Source: Rhodanobacteraceae bacterium
Lineage (GTDB): Bacteria; Pseudomonadota; Gammaproteobacteria; Xanthomonadales; Rhodanobacteraceae
Length of the DNA: 64,000 nucleotides
Reading direction: 5' to 3'
Assembly: GCA_027019085.1 (NCBI GenBank)
Contig: JALUXG010000020.1
Coordinates: 1-64,000 of the forward strand
Shown here: positions 37,100 through 45,554 of the stretch, in pieces
Position numbering within the stretch: position 1 is the first letter of the stretch
Layout of the letters: every line of letters begins with the position of its first letter
The notes under the pieces: model-generated
Database searches by the model: none
The model's input: only the letters and a program-made list of their open reading frames with translations
What the model was told of the DNA's origin: nothing
Made by a program: the position numbers and the translations under genes

Positions 37100-37128
37100 T
37101 TGCATAGTTAATAAGAATCGTTATCATT
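37100..37128 (+). promoter_or_regulatory. Fur-type operator overlapping the promoter of the iron-uptake operon
   Basis: AATAAGAATCGTTATCATT at 37110-37128 matches the Fur box core AATGATTATCATT at 11 of 13 positions. It overlaps a candidate promoter, TTGCAT (37100-37105) and TATCAT (37122-37127) with 16-bp spacing. The region 37040-37128 is strongly AT-rich compared with its surroundings. It lies 31 bp before the cupredoxin gene of the FTR1 operon. Repression by Fe-Fur under iron-replete conditions is the expected behaviour. Confidence 0.75.
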
Positions 37129-37158
37129 CGTCTCCAGATCCCATGGAGAGACGAAATC

Positions 37159-37494
37159 ATGCCTCGCACGATCCGCTACGCGTTCCTGCTGTGCACCCTG
37201 CTGGCCGGTTCGGCCATGGCCGGGGACTTGCCGACCTACGAGCTGAACATCCAGAACCACCGCTTTACCCCGGAAAAAATCGTCATCCCGGCAGGACGCA
37301 AGGTGCTGCTTGTGGTGCACAACCGCGATGCCACTCCCGAGGAGTTCGAAAGCAACGATTTCAACCGCGAGAAAGTAATCCTCGGGGGGCAGAAAGCGCG
37401 TATCTACGTCGGTCCACTGGATGCGGGTCGCTACAGGTTCTTCGGTGAATTCCATGCAGACAGCGCGCAGGGCGTGCTGATCGTCGAGGAGTGA
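37159..37494 (+). CDS. Periplasmic cupredoxin-like protein of an FTR1 iron-uptake system
   Basis: 111 residues with GGAGAG 9 bp upstream. The signal peptide is 1-21 (LLAGSAMAG). The cupredoxin-like fold starts YELNIQNHRFTPEKIVIPAGRKV and ends YRFFGEFHADSAQGVLIVEE. It lacks a Cys, so it is not a blue-copper protein. The acidic stretch EEFESNDFN and the His in GEFH resemble the metal sites of FtrB/EfeO cupredoxin domains that hand iron to FTR1 permeases. It precedes the FTR1 gene by 3 bp and follows a Fur-type operator. Confidence 0.82.
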   Translation: MPRTIRYAFLLCTLLAGSAMAGDLPTYELNIQNHRFTPEKIVIPAGRKVLLVVHNRDATPEEFESNDFNREKVILGGQKARIYVGPLDAGRYRFFGEFHADSAQGVLIVEE

Positions 37495-37497
37495 GCC

Positions 37498-38313
37498 ATG
37501 CTTGCCGTTGCCCTGCTGGTCTTTCGTGAAGTCCTCGAAGCCGCACTCATCGTCGGTGTGGTCGGTGCTGCGACGCGCGGTGTGTCCGGGCGTGGTCGCT
37601 GGCTGAGCTTCGGCCTCGTGGCCGGATTGGCCGGTGCACTGCTGGTGGCCTGGGGCGCCGGCGCGATCGCCGATGCCTTCGAGGGCAGTGGCCAGGAAAT
37701 CTTCAATGCCGCTGTCCTGCTGGCCGCCGTGCTGATGATCGGCTGGCATGTGGTATGGATGTCGGTACACGGGCGCGACCTGGCCCAGCGCATGCGCGCC
37801 GTTGGCCATGCCGTGCATACCGGCACCCGACCGCTGTACCTGCTGGCCGTGGTGGTGGCATTGGCAGTACTGCGCGAAGGCTCGGAAGTCGCGCTTTTCC
37901 TCTACGGCATGGCCGCCGGCGGCGCGCACGGAATCGCGACCGGCCTGCTGCTCGGACTGGCTTCGGGCACGATCCTGGGTCTGGTGCTCTATGCCGGGCT
38001 GGTGCGCATTCCCATGAAGCGCTTTTTTGCACTCACCAACGGATTGCTGATCCTGCTGGCCTCGGGCCTGGCGGCAAGCGCCGCGCGCTACCTGGCCCAG
38101 GCCAACCTCTTGTCGACGGGGGGTGGGGCGCTCTGGGACACCTCCTGGCTGCTCAGTGACGGCTCGCTGCTGGGACAGACGCTGCACGTGCTGGTCGGCT
38201 ACCAGGCCAGGCCTACGGCGATGATGCTTGCCTTCTATGTCGTGACCGCAGTCGCCCTGGCCGTGTCTGCCCACCACGTCGCACGACGGGCTGCGCGCGC
38301 AAGCACGGCCTGA
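37498..38313 (+). CDS. FTR1-family high-affinity iron permease
   Basis: 271 residues with about seven membrane segments. Both iron-pore motifs of the REXXE type are present: REVLE at 10-14 in segment 1 and REGSE at 126-130 in segment 4. FTR1/EfeU proteins import ferric iron after ferroxidation. The gene starts 3 bp after the cupredoxin gene and is followed after about 80 bp by an exported protein, probably one operon under Fur. No EfeB-type peroxidase is adjacent. A four-gene FtrABCD-like system is only partly matched. Confidence 0.9.
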   Translation: MLAVALLVFREVLEAALIVGVVGAATRGVSGRGRWLSFGLVAGLAGALLVAWGAGAIADAFEGSGQEIFNAAVLLAAVLMIGWHVVWMSVHGRDLAQRMRAVGHAVHTGTRPLYLLAVVVALAVLREGSEVALFLYGMAAGGAHGIATGLLLGLASGTILGLVLYAGLVRIPMKRFFALTNGLLILLASGLAASAARYLAQANLLSTGGGALWDTSWLLSDGSLLGQTLHVLVGYQARPTAMMLAFYVVTAVALAVSAHHVARRAARASTA

Positions 38314-38395
38314 GCCTCACGCACCTTCATCCGTTCCATTTCATTCCGCTTGTCTGCGGTCCGTACGGGCCGCTTTGCCCAAGGATGTCCCGAAC

Positions 38396-39151
38396 ATGCA
38401 ACGACAAAAGATACTTGCCACCCTGGCTCTGACGCTGGTGTCGGCTATCGGCTTTTCCCGTGCCCAGGCCGGTCCGGCCTCGAAGATCTACACCCCCATC
38501 GTCAGCTACAGGGAATGGGAGCTCGAGCTGCGTGGAGGCAGCCAGGACTGGGCCGATGCCAACCGTGGCGAACAGGCCATGGTGATCGCGGCCGGTTACG
38601 GCATCGCGCCACGCTGGTTCACCGAGGTCGCCGCCGAATATTCACGAACCCCGGGGCAGGCCACCAAGCTGGAGGAAATGGAATGGGAGAACGTCATCCA
38701 GCTCACCGAGCACGGCCGCTACTGGATGGATGCGGGCCTGTTTGCCGAATACGCCTACAACCGGCTCAAGGGCAAGCACGAGCTGAAGATCGGTCCCATG
38801 CTGCAGAAGGAAGTCGGTCGGTCGCAGTTCAATCTCAATGTGCTGTTCGGTCGTCGAATCGACAAGCGCCTGCCGTCCGAAGGACCGCGCCACACCGAGA
38901 TCAGTTATGCCGCGCAATGGCGCTGGCGCGGGCCAAACCGCTTATTCAACCCCGGCATGCAGGCCTTCGGAGGATTGGGTTCGACCAACCGACTGCGCAA
39001 CCAGGCCCTGCGCGCGGGGCCGGCATTGTTTGGTGATGCCGCATTGGGTGGTGGTCGCAAGTTCGCCTACAGCGCCGCTGTGCTGGCGGGCATCAGCTCC
39101 GACGCCCCTGATCTGACCGTGCGCTTCGAACTGGAGTACGAATTCTTCTGA
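38396..39151 (+). CDS. Exported beta-rich protein linked to FTR1 operon, function unknown
   Basis: 251 residues from ATG 38396, with AAGGATG upstream. The signal peptide is 1-24 (SRAQAGPAS). The mature protein is rich in alternating strands (WELELRGGSQDW, AMVIAAGYGIAPRWFTEVAAEY, HELKIGPMLQKEVGRSQFNLNVLFGRRI) and ends FELEYEFF. The terminal Phe and barrel-like pattern suggest a small outer-membrane protein. Its position after cupredoxin and FTR1 suggests a role in the same iron-limited response. I do not recognise a named family. Confidence 0.7.
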   Translation: MQRQKILATLALTLVSAIGFSRAQAGPASKIYTPIVSYREWELELRGGSQDWADANRGEQAMVIAAGYGIAPRWFTEVAAEYSRTPGQATKLEEMEWENVIQLTEHGRYWMDAGLFAEYAYNRLKGKHELKIGPMLQKEVGRSQFNLNVLFGRRIDKRLPSEGPRHTEISYAAQWRWRGPNRLFNPGMQAFGGLGSTNRLRNQALRAGPALFGDAALGGGRKFAYSAAVLAGISSDAPDLTVRFELEYEFF

Positions 39152-39185
39152 TGCCGAGTGTGGACGTGGCCTGATGGGGGCACTG

Positions 39186-39728
39186 TCATCGCAGCAGTAC
39201 CACGACCGCGCCCGTGCCGCCCTGCGCGGGACGCACGGAGGCAAAGGCGACGACATCGCTGCGCCGGCGCAGGATACGGTCGGTCAGGCCCTTGAGCACC
39301 GGGCCCCCAGGCCGTGAACGCAGGCCCTTGCCGTGGATGATGCGCACGCAGCGCCAGCCCTCGGCATGGGCTTCTTCGAGCAGTTCCAGGATGCTGGTGC
39401 GGGCGGCCTGCGCATTCATGTGATGCAGGTCCACCTCGCCCTGGATACTGAACTGCCCACGCCGGAGACGGCGCAGCAGCCTGGGCGAGTGTCCGGCACG
39501 CAGATAGCAAAGTTCCTCGCCGATCTCGATCACGGCCGGGTCGTGGCCGTCCTGCAGCAGGTCGCCAGCCACGGCAGCCTCATCGGCCTGGCGCATGTGC
39601 GCGCGTGGAGCCGGGCGGGGTTTTTCCGGTCCCGACTCCTGCTCTTCCATGCGCCGGACCGGACCCACCGCCTGGCGGAACAGGGCGATGTCCTCGGCAT
39701 CGGGTCGGGGTGGGAGTCGACGAGGCAT
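39186..39728 (-). CDS. Smr/MutS-family DNA/RNA nuclease-like protein
   Basis: 180 residues. An N-terminal charged region precedes a C-terminal Smr domain (about 95-180) with DLHHM at 100-104, [14 protein letters not shown] at 129-142 and [10 protein letters not shown] at the end. Stand-alone Smr proteins of the SmrA/SmrB type nick DNA or cleave mRNA on collided ribosomes. The HGKG motif and the DLH motif, both needed for cleavage, are present. Divergent from surE, with a 104-bp shared upstream region. Confidence 0.9.
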   Translation of the reverse strand: MPRRLPPRPDAEDIALFRQAVGPVRRMEEQESGPEKPRPAPRAHMRQADEAAVAGDLLQDGHDPAVIEIGEELCYLRAGHSPRLLRRLRRGQFSIQGEVDLHHMNAQAARTSILELLEEAHAEGWRCVRIIHGKGLRSRPGGPVLKGLTDRILRRRSDVVAFASVRPAQGGTGAVVVLLR

Positions 39729-39832
39729 GGACCTATCCTACCTTGGGGCAGCGGGGTGTCGGATCGGCTAGAATGAATCGTTCGGAACCGGCGTGTCCGG
39801 TTCCGCATTCCCTGTTCGAAGACGGCTCACCG

Positions 39833-40615
39833 ATGCGAGTTCTCGTAAGCAATGACGACGGCGTGGATGCGCCGGGTATCCACGTGCTGGCCAGGCAACT
39901 TTCCTCTATCGGCGAAGTGACCGTGGTGGCGCCGGATCGGGACCGTTCGGGTGCCAGCAATTCGTTGACACTTGACCAGCCCATCCGCGTCATCACGATG
40001 GAAAACGGGTTTCACCGTGTAGCCGGTACGCCCACCGATTGTGTGCATCTGGCCTTGTCCGGCCTGCTCGAGGCGAAACCCGACATCGTGGTTTCGGGCA
40101 TCAACAACGCAGCCAATCTCGGCGACGACGTGATTTATTCGGGTACGGTGTCGGCGGCCATGGAAGGGCGTTTTCTCGGTCTGCCGGCGATTGCCGTATC
40201 GCTGGTCAGTGACGCGGACAGGGGCGAACACTATGCATCGGCCGCACGTGCGGTTCTGGTACTGGTGCAGCACCTTCTGAAGGACCCGCTGCCTGCCGAC
40301 ACCATCCTCAACGTCAACGTACCGGACCGTCCTTGGCAGGAGATCCGCGGGTTCGAGGTCACCCGACTCGGCAAGCGGCACCCGTCGGCGCCATGCATTG
40401 CGCAGCATGATCCCCGCGGCCGTCCGATCTGGTGGATCGGTCCGGCAGGCGAGGTCGATGACGACAGTCCGGGCACCGATTTCAATGCGGTCAGTCGCGG
40501 TTATGTGTCGGTCACGCCGATCCACACCGATCTGACCCGCTACCAGGCGCTGGAGAAAGTCAGCAGTTGGGTGGGCGAGATGGCCGGTGCCCTGCACGAC
40601 GAGGATGCGGCATGA
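39833..40615 (+). CDS. surE: 5'/3'-nucleotidase SurE
   Basis: 260 residues from ATG 39833. A survival-protein nucleotidase with [11 protein letters not shown] (5-15) holding the metal-binding Asp pair, then [29 protein letters not shown] and [27 protein letters not shown]. It dephosphorylates nucleotides and short polyphosphate. A candidate -10 box TAGAAT lies at 39769-39774. The stop codon overlaps pcm by 4 bp, and the surE-pcm-yqaA-nlpD order follows the standard arrangement. Confidence 0.96.
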   Translation: MRVLVSNDDGVDAPGIHVLARQLSSIGEVTVVAPDRDRSGASNSLTLDQPIRVITMENGFHRVAGTPTDCVHLALSGLLEAKPDIVVSGINNAANLGDDVIYSGTVSAAMEGRFLGLPAIAVSLVSDADRGEHYASAARAVLVLVQHLLKDPLPADTILNVNVPDRPWQEIRGFEVTRLGKRHPSAPCIAQHDPRGRPIWWIGPAGEVDDDSPGTDFNAVSRGYVSVTPIHTDLTRYQALEKVSSWVGEMAGALHDEDAA

Positions 40616-41292
40616 AGACCCATGCCATCTCCGACCACGCCATACGCGGCGAGGGGCTGACATCGCAGCGCGCACGCGACCGTCTGGTGGCCACCTTGCG
40701 CGAGGAAGGCATTGCCGATCGTCGCGTGCTCGAGGTCATCCGTCGCCTGCCGCGCCATCTGTTCATCGACGAGGCGCTGGCTTCGCGTGCCTACGAGAAC
40801 ACGGCTCTGCCGATCGGACATGGGCAGACGATCTCCCAGCCCTGGGTGGTGGCGCGCATGACCGAGGCGCTTATCGAGCACACGGTCCCGCAGCGCGTAC
40901 TGGAAATCGGCACCGGTTCGGGTTATCAGGCGGCAGTCCTGGCTGCGCTGGTGCCGCAGATACATACGGTTGAGCGCATCGAGGCGCTGCTGCGTTCGGC
41001 GCGCCGTCGTTTTCGCCAGCTGGGCATCGGCAACCTGCGTTCACGGCATGACGATGGGCAACTGGGCTGGCCCGACGAGGCACCCTTCGATGCCATCATC
41101 CTGACGGCAGCAGGGGAAGGCGTACCGCGGGAACTGTTTGACCAGCTTGCCCCCGGTGGCGTGCTGGTGGCCCCGGTCGGGCCTTCCGGCGCACAGACGC
41201 TTTTCCGCTACACCCGTTCGGCCCAAGGCGCGCTGGCGAGCGAGGATCTGGGCGCCGTCAGTTTCGTGCCGCTGCTTGGCGGACTGGTCTGA
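40612..41292 (+). CDS. pcm: Protein-L-isoaspartate O-methyltransferase
   Basis: 226 residues from ATG 40612, overlapping surE. It repairs isoaspartyl residues in aged proteins using SAM. Motif I is [18 protein letters not shown] (about 84-101), with [10 protein letters not shown] after it. [21 protein letters not shown] and [27 protein letters not shown] are characteristic. It belongs to a stress-survival gene block. Confidence 0.95.
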   Translation: MKTHAISDHAIRGEGLTSQRARDRLVATLREEGIADRRVLEVIRRLPRHLFIDEALASRAYENTALPIGHGQTISQPWVVARMTEALIEHTVPQRVLEIGTGSGYQAAVLAALVPQIHTVERIEALLRSARRRFRQLGIGNLRSRHDDGQLGWPDEAPFDAIILTAAGEGVPRELFDQLAPGGVLVAPVGPSGAQTLFRYTRSAQGALASEDLGAVSFVPLLGGLV

Positions 41293-41348
41293 ATGGGCTG
41301 CGTTGACGGCCGGCTGGCTGTGTCCGGCACGGCAAGGGAGTGCACCTG

Positions 41349-41957
41349 ATGCAATTGTTCGGTCCCCTCTATGAACGCACCTTGCGCTGGTCGCGGCATC
41401 CGCATGCCGAGCGCTACCTGGCGGGTCTGAGTTTTATCGAGGCCTTCATTTTTCCTGTCATGCCCGAAGTGATGCTGGCGCCGATGGCGCTGGCGCGGCG
41501 CGAACGTGCCTACCGCTATGCCAGCGTCAGCCTGCTGTTTTCCATACTCGGGTCGCTGGTCGGTTACGCCCTCGGGCACTATGCCTACGAGGCGCTCAAG
41601 CCGTTGCTGGCTGACCTGCATCTGCTGGCCTCCATCGAACACGGTGTCGAGACCCTGCGTGGCCAGATGAGCCTCCATTTCTGGGGCCTGATGCTGGTGT
41701 TGCTGCTGGCTGCCCTGCAGCCCGTGGTACCGATGAAATTCATTACCTGGGCTTCGGGCATCGTCGGCGTGCCGATGATTCCGTTCCTGCTGTGCATGCT
41801 CATCGGCCGCGGCAAGCGGGTGTACCTGCTCGCCTTGCTGATCCGTCTGTTCGGCAAGCGTGCCGAAGACTTGCTGCAACGGCACATCGAACGCGTGGGC
41901 TGGGGCAGTCTGGTCATTCTCGGCATCCTCTTCGGCTGGTGGTTCCTGTTACGGTGA
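41349..41957 (+). CDS. yqaA: YqaA-family membrane protein (VTT/DedA-like)
   Basis: 202 residues from ATG 41349, which has AAGGGAG 9 bp upstream; a GTG nine bases earlier is weaker. About four membrane segments. The conserved segment YLAGLSFIEAFIFPVMPEVMLAPMALARRERAYRYA and LQPVVPMKFITWASGIVG match the YqaA branch of the VTT (SNARE-associated/DedA) superfamily, implicated in lipid scrambling or membrane homeostasis. The family's exact substrate is not established. It lies between pcm and nlpD, its usual place in xanthomonads. Confidence 0.88.
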   Translation: MQLFGPLYERTLRWSRHPHAERYLAGLSFIEAFIFPVMPEVMLAPMALARRERAYRYASVSLLFSILGSLVGYALGHYAYEALKPLLADLHLLASIEHGVETLRGQMSLHFWGLMLVLLLAALQPVVPMKFITWASGIVGVPMIPFLLCMLIGRGKRVYLLALLIRLFGKRAEDLLQRHIERVGWGSLVILGILFGWWFLLR

Positions 41958-41989
41958 AATCACCCCATCCGCCGGTTATCCTCAGCTTC

Positions 41990-42859
41990 ATGCATGCCAA
42001 GACCGTCATCATCGGGATCGTGCTGGCCAGTGCCCTGAGCGCCTGCGCTGTTCCCCACCGGACAGTAAGCTTCGAGAATGCCGGTGGGGTACCTGTCGAT
42101 GCACATGGCATACCGGTGCATGCCAGCGGGCGGATGACGGCCACCCACTACATGGTGGTGCGTGGGGACACCCTGTACAGCATTGCCTTTCGTGCCGGGG
42201 TCGACGTCCGCGACCTGGCGCGCTGGAACCATGTCAGCCCTCCCTATGTGATCCACCCGGACCAGCGCCTGCGGATAACCCCCCCGCCACGGGTGGCAGG
42301 GGGGCCGTCGCAACCGGGGTTTCATACCGTCTCCCCTCCCGCGCCCAAGGTGCCCGCTGCCAGCGTCTCCGGTGTCGAAACGGCCCATGCCCTGAGCACG
42401 ACGGTCCCGGTAGCCGGAGAGGTTACTCTTCCCGATCGCGCTCCGGTCTCGGCATCATCGGTGCCGGCAGCACCGTCGCGCCTGCGTGATGGCGTGCACT
42501 GGCGCTGGCCGGCCGCTGGCCCATTGCTCGACCGCTTCAATGCCAGCGATGCGATTCCCGGGATCGAGATTGCCGGTCGTGCCGGGGATCCTGTGCGCGC
42601 TGCAGCCAGCGGGGTGGTGGTCTACAGCGGCAATGGTCTGGTCGGATACGGCGAACTGATCATCATCAAGCACAATGACACCTACCTCTCAGCTTACGGT
42701 CACAACCGCAAGCGCCTGGTGCGCGAAGGCGAAAGGGTGCGGGCCGGCCAGGTGATCGCCGAGATGGGTTCGAGCGGTGCGCCAAGGGTCGAGCTGGAAT
42801 TCCAGATCCGCAGGGACGGCAAACCGGTCAATCCCGAGTCTTTCCTGCCCGCCCGTTGA
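41990..42859 (+). CDS. nlpD: NlpD-type lipoprotein, LysM plus degenerate LytM amidase activator
   Basis: 289 residues. The lipobox is LSAC at 16-19. The LysM domain spans about 51-96 (YMVVRGDTLYSIAFRAGVDVRDLARWNHV), followed by a Pro/Ala/Val linker and an M23/LytM fold at about 170-289. The zinc ligands of active LytM enzymes are missing: the H-x3-D site reads IPGIEIA and the H-x-H site reads VELEFQI. It is therefore predicted to be a non-hydrolytic activator of AmiC-type amidases during cell separation. rpoS, often the next gene, is not downstream here. Confidence 0.92.
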   Translation: MHAKTVIIGIVLASALSACAVPHRTVSFENAGGVPVDAHGIPVHASGRMTATHYMVVRGDTLYSIAFRAGVDVRDLARWNHVSPPYVIHPDQRLRITPPPRVAGGPSQPGFHTVSPPAPKVPAASVSGVETAHALSTTVPVAGEVTLPDRAPVSASSVPAAPSRLRDGVHWRWPAAGPLLDRFNASDAIPGIEIAGRAGDPVRAAASGVVVYSGNGLVGYGELIIIKHNDTYLSAYGHNRKRLVREGERVRAGQVIAEMGSSGAPRVELEFQIRRDGKPVNPESFLPAR

Positions 42860-43035
42860 CGCCCCGTGGAAGCAGGTCGTCCCGGCCCGTCAATGTGTGC
42901 AAACACCTGCAGTGGTGACAGCGGAGGGATCCCGGGGCATGTCACGCATCGTGGCCGGCAGTGCGCATCCAGGCACCGAAACCCGGCCTGGAGGCGTTAT
43001 CCTTTCCCATCGCCCGCTGCCGTCGGAGCCTGTTC

Positions 43036-43713
43036 ATGCCTGCTGCACCCTATGCCACCGTCGCCTTGCCCACACACGAGGCGCTTGACGATGTCGAACG
43101 CGAGGCCAGGGCGGAAGCCTTTGCCAAGGACATGGCCCTGCGCCGCACGGTACGCGATTTCGCTCCGACGCCAGTATCGCGCAGTGTCATCGAGCACTGC
43201 CTGCGTGCAGCCGGCAGTGCCCCAAGTGGCGCCAACCAGCAGCCGTGGCGTTTCGTGGCGGTTGCCGATGCCGACATCAAGCGCCGCATCCGCGAGGCTG
43301 CCGAGACCGAGGAACGCAATTTCTATGCGCATCGTGCACCCGAGCAGTGGCTCGAAGCCCTGGCGCCGCTGGGAACCGATGCCGACAAGCCGTTCCTGGA
43401 GGTGGCGCCGTGGCTGATCGCGATCTTCTACGAACGTTTCGCCGTGGACGACGATGGCGTCAAGCACAAGCGCTACTACCCGCACGAATCGGTCGGCATC
43501 GCCACCGGTTTGCTGATCGCTGCCTTGCACCGGGCCGGACTGGCGACCCTGACCCACACACCCAGTCCCATGGGGTTCCTCAATGAGGTCCTCGGACGTC
43601 CGCGCAACGAGATGCCGTTTCTGTTGCTGGTCACCGGGCATCCGGCGAAGGGATGCCGGGTACCGGACATCCGGCGACTGCCCCTGGGCGAGATCGCCAC
43701 GTTCCTCGAATAG
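43036..43713 (+). CDS. Nitroreductase-family FMN oxidoreductase
   Basis: 225 residues from ATG 43036, with GGAG about 10 bp upstream. FMN-binding signature [39 protein letters not shown] near the N terminus. The central insert [21 protein letters not shown] and [31 protein letters not shown] are typical of the subgroup that includes iodotyrosine-deiodinase-like nitroreductases. The natural substrate is unknown. It converges on the peptide transporter gene, with 9 bp between the stop codons. Confidence 0.85.
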   Translation: MPAAPYATVALPTHEALDDVEREARAEAFAKDMALRRTVRDFAPTPVSRSVIEHCLRAAGSAPSGANQQPWRFVAVADADIKRRIREAAETEERNFYAHRAPEQWLEALAPLGTDADKPFLEVAPWLIAIFYERFAVDDDGVKHKRYYPHESVGIATGLLIAALHRAGLATLTHTPSPMGFLNEVLGRPRNEMPFLLLVTGHPAKGCRVPDIRRLPLGEIATFLE

Positions 43714-43722
43714 CGGCAGCGA

Positions 43723-45246
43723 TCACGATGCGGATGCATCGTGTGGCGGATCGCCGATCAGCCGTCGCTGGATCGGGCGGCTGAGCAGCACCATGAGCAG
43801 GCCGACCGCAATCAGCATTGCAGCCAGCGAGGCGTACATATGGGGCATCTCGTTCACGTTGTGCGCCGTGAAGCGACCGGCAATCAGACCGGCCAGCAGT
43901 TCGCCCAGGGCCATGAACAGGAACCAGGTGCCCATCAGGCGACTGGCATACCGTTTCGGTGACAATCTGGTTGTTGCCGACAGGCCCACCGGACTCAGGC
44001 ACAACTCGCCGATCGTGTGCAGCAGGTAGGTCGTGGCCAGCCAGACCGGCAGGGCCTTGTGCCCGGCCACCACGATCCAGGCCGCGCCCACCATCACCAG
44101 AAAGCTCATGCCCAGGAACAACAGGCCCAGGGCGAATTTCATTGGTGTGGACGGGTCCATGTTTCGCCTCCCCAGTGCCACCCAGATCCAGGCGAAAAAC
44201 GGTGCGAGCAGGATGATCAGCAAGGGATCCTCGCTCTGGAACCAGGAAGCGGGGAAGGCGTATCCGAACACGCTGAGCCGGGTGTAGCGTTCGGCGAACA
44301 GGTTGAAATTGGAACCGGACTGCTCGAATCCGGCCCAGAACAGCACCTGCACCAGGAACAGGATCGCCAGCGCCAGTATGCGCTTGCGCTCGACAAGGTT
44401 CAGCTTGCCGAAAAAAAGCAGCCAGGCCAGGAAACCGAGACCGAGTGCGAGGATGGCCAGTCCCGCCCAGATCGCCATGGATACCGGCGCATAGTGCACT
44501 GTACCTGTGTAACCGACGACCACCAGCAGCACGATAATGCCCAGGCCTGCGATCAACGCCAGCCAGGACCGGCGCAGGAATCGCGACTGCGCGTGCGCCT
44601 GCGCATGGGCCGGTACCGCCTCGATCCCGACGTTGCCCAAGCGCCACCGGGTCAGGCGATATTGCAGCAAGCCGAACACCATGCCCACGCCCGCCGCGGC
44701 GAAGCCGTAGTGCCAGTTGACCTTCTGCCCCAGCCATCCGCAGATGATGGCACCGAGGAAGGCTCCGAGGTTGATGCCCATGTAGTAGATCGAGAACCCG
44801 GCGTCGCGCGCTGCGCTGTTTTCCGGATACAGGCCGCCGACCAGCGCGCTGGTATTGGTCTTCAGCAGCCCGGTTCCCAGCACGATCAGGACCAGCCCGA
44901 TGTAGAAGGTCTGGTGGCTTGGCAGTGCCAGGGTGAAGTGACCGGCTGCAATGATCAGGCCGCCGTACCAGACCGAGCGTTGCTGGCCGATCAGGCGGTC
45001 GGCGATCCAGCCACCGGGGAGGGAGGTGAGATACACCGCGGCCGTGTAGAGCCCGTAGATGGCCGTCGCGGTCCGGTCATCCAGCCCCATGCCGCCGTGC
45101 GCGATGGCCGCCGTCATGAACAGGATCAGCAATGCGCGCATGCCGTAATAGCTGAAACGCTCCCACATCTCGGTGAAAAACAGGGTCGTGAGCCCCGTCG
45201 GGTGTCCGAAGAAGCGGGTCGACTCGGGAACGGCGGTGCGGGTCAT
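43723..45246 (-). CDS. Proton-dependent oligopeptide transporter (POT/PTR family)
   Basis: 507 residues from ATG 45246, which has the best upstream GGA. ATG 45264 or an earlier start would add a few residues. About 14 membrane segments. The POT signature FFTEMWERFSYYGMRALLILFM includes the ExxERFxYYG proton-coupling motif; GGWIADRLIGQQRSVWYGG and FSIYYMGINLGAFLGAIICGWLG (PTR2 signature) follow. It takes up di- and tripeptides with protons. It is divergent from mltF, which recycles peptidoglycan, though no direct link is shown. Confidence 0.92.
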   Translation of the reverse strand: MTRTAVPESTRFFGHPTGLTTLFFTEMWERFSYYGMRALLILFMTAAIAHGGMGLDDRTATAIYGLYTAAVYLTSLPGGWIADRLIGQQRSVWYGGLIIAAGHFTLALPSHQTFYIGLVLIVLGTGLLKTNTSALVGGLYPENSAARDAGFSIYYMGINLGAFLGAIICGWLGQKVNWHYGFAAAGVGMVFGLLQYRLTRWRLGNVGIEAVPAHAQAHAQSRFLRRSWLALIAGLGIIVLLVVVGYTGTVHYAPVSMAIWAGLAILALGLGFLAWLLFFGKLNLVERKRILALAILFLVQVLFWAGFEQSGSNFNLFAERYTRLSVFGYAFPASWFQSEDPLLIILLAPFFAWIWVALGRRNMDPSTPMKFALGLLFLGMSFLVMVGAAWIVVAGHKALPVWLATTYLLHTIGELCLSPVGLSATTRLSPKRYASRLMGTWFLFMALGELLAGLIAGRFTAHNVNEMPHMYASLAAMLIAVGLLMVLLSRPIQRRLIGDPPHDASAS

Positions 45247-45554
45247 GGGCAGGATTCCGGTCATGGACAGTTTGTCCAGACTTGCTGAAACGGCATGCAA
45301 GCGTCAACTCGGCCTGGGGATACGGCTGGCCGGGCGCCAGCCCCGCCACATTCGGCCCATGCGTTTACCCGGTTCAAACTGGCACGGCGAAACCGGCAAT
45401 CGGCAATAGAGTGGATGTCCCCCAGCACGGACCCATGCCCGGGAGGGATTCTTTGCACTGCGCCTTCGCAAGCCGATATGCTCCGCATGTGCCCGGAGTG
45501 ATAGGCCATGGGGAGCGTGCGGTCCGGGTGCGTGGCCACCATGACAGGGGAAGC

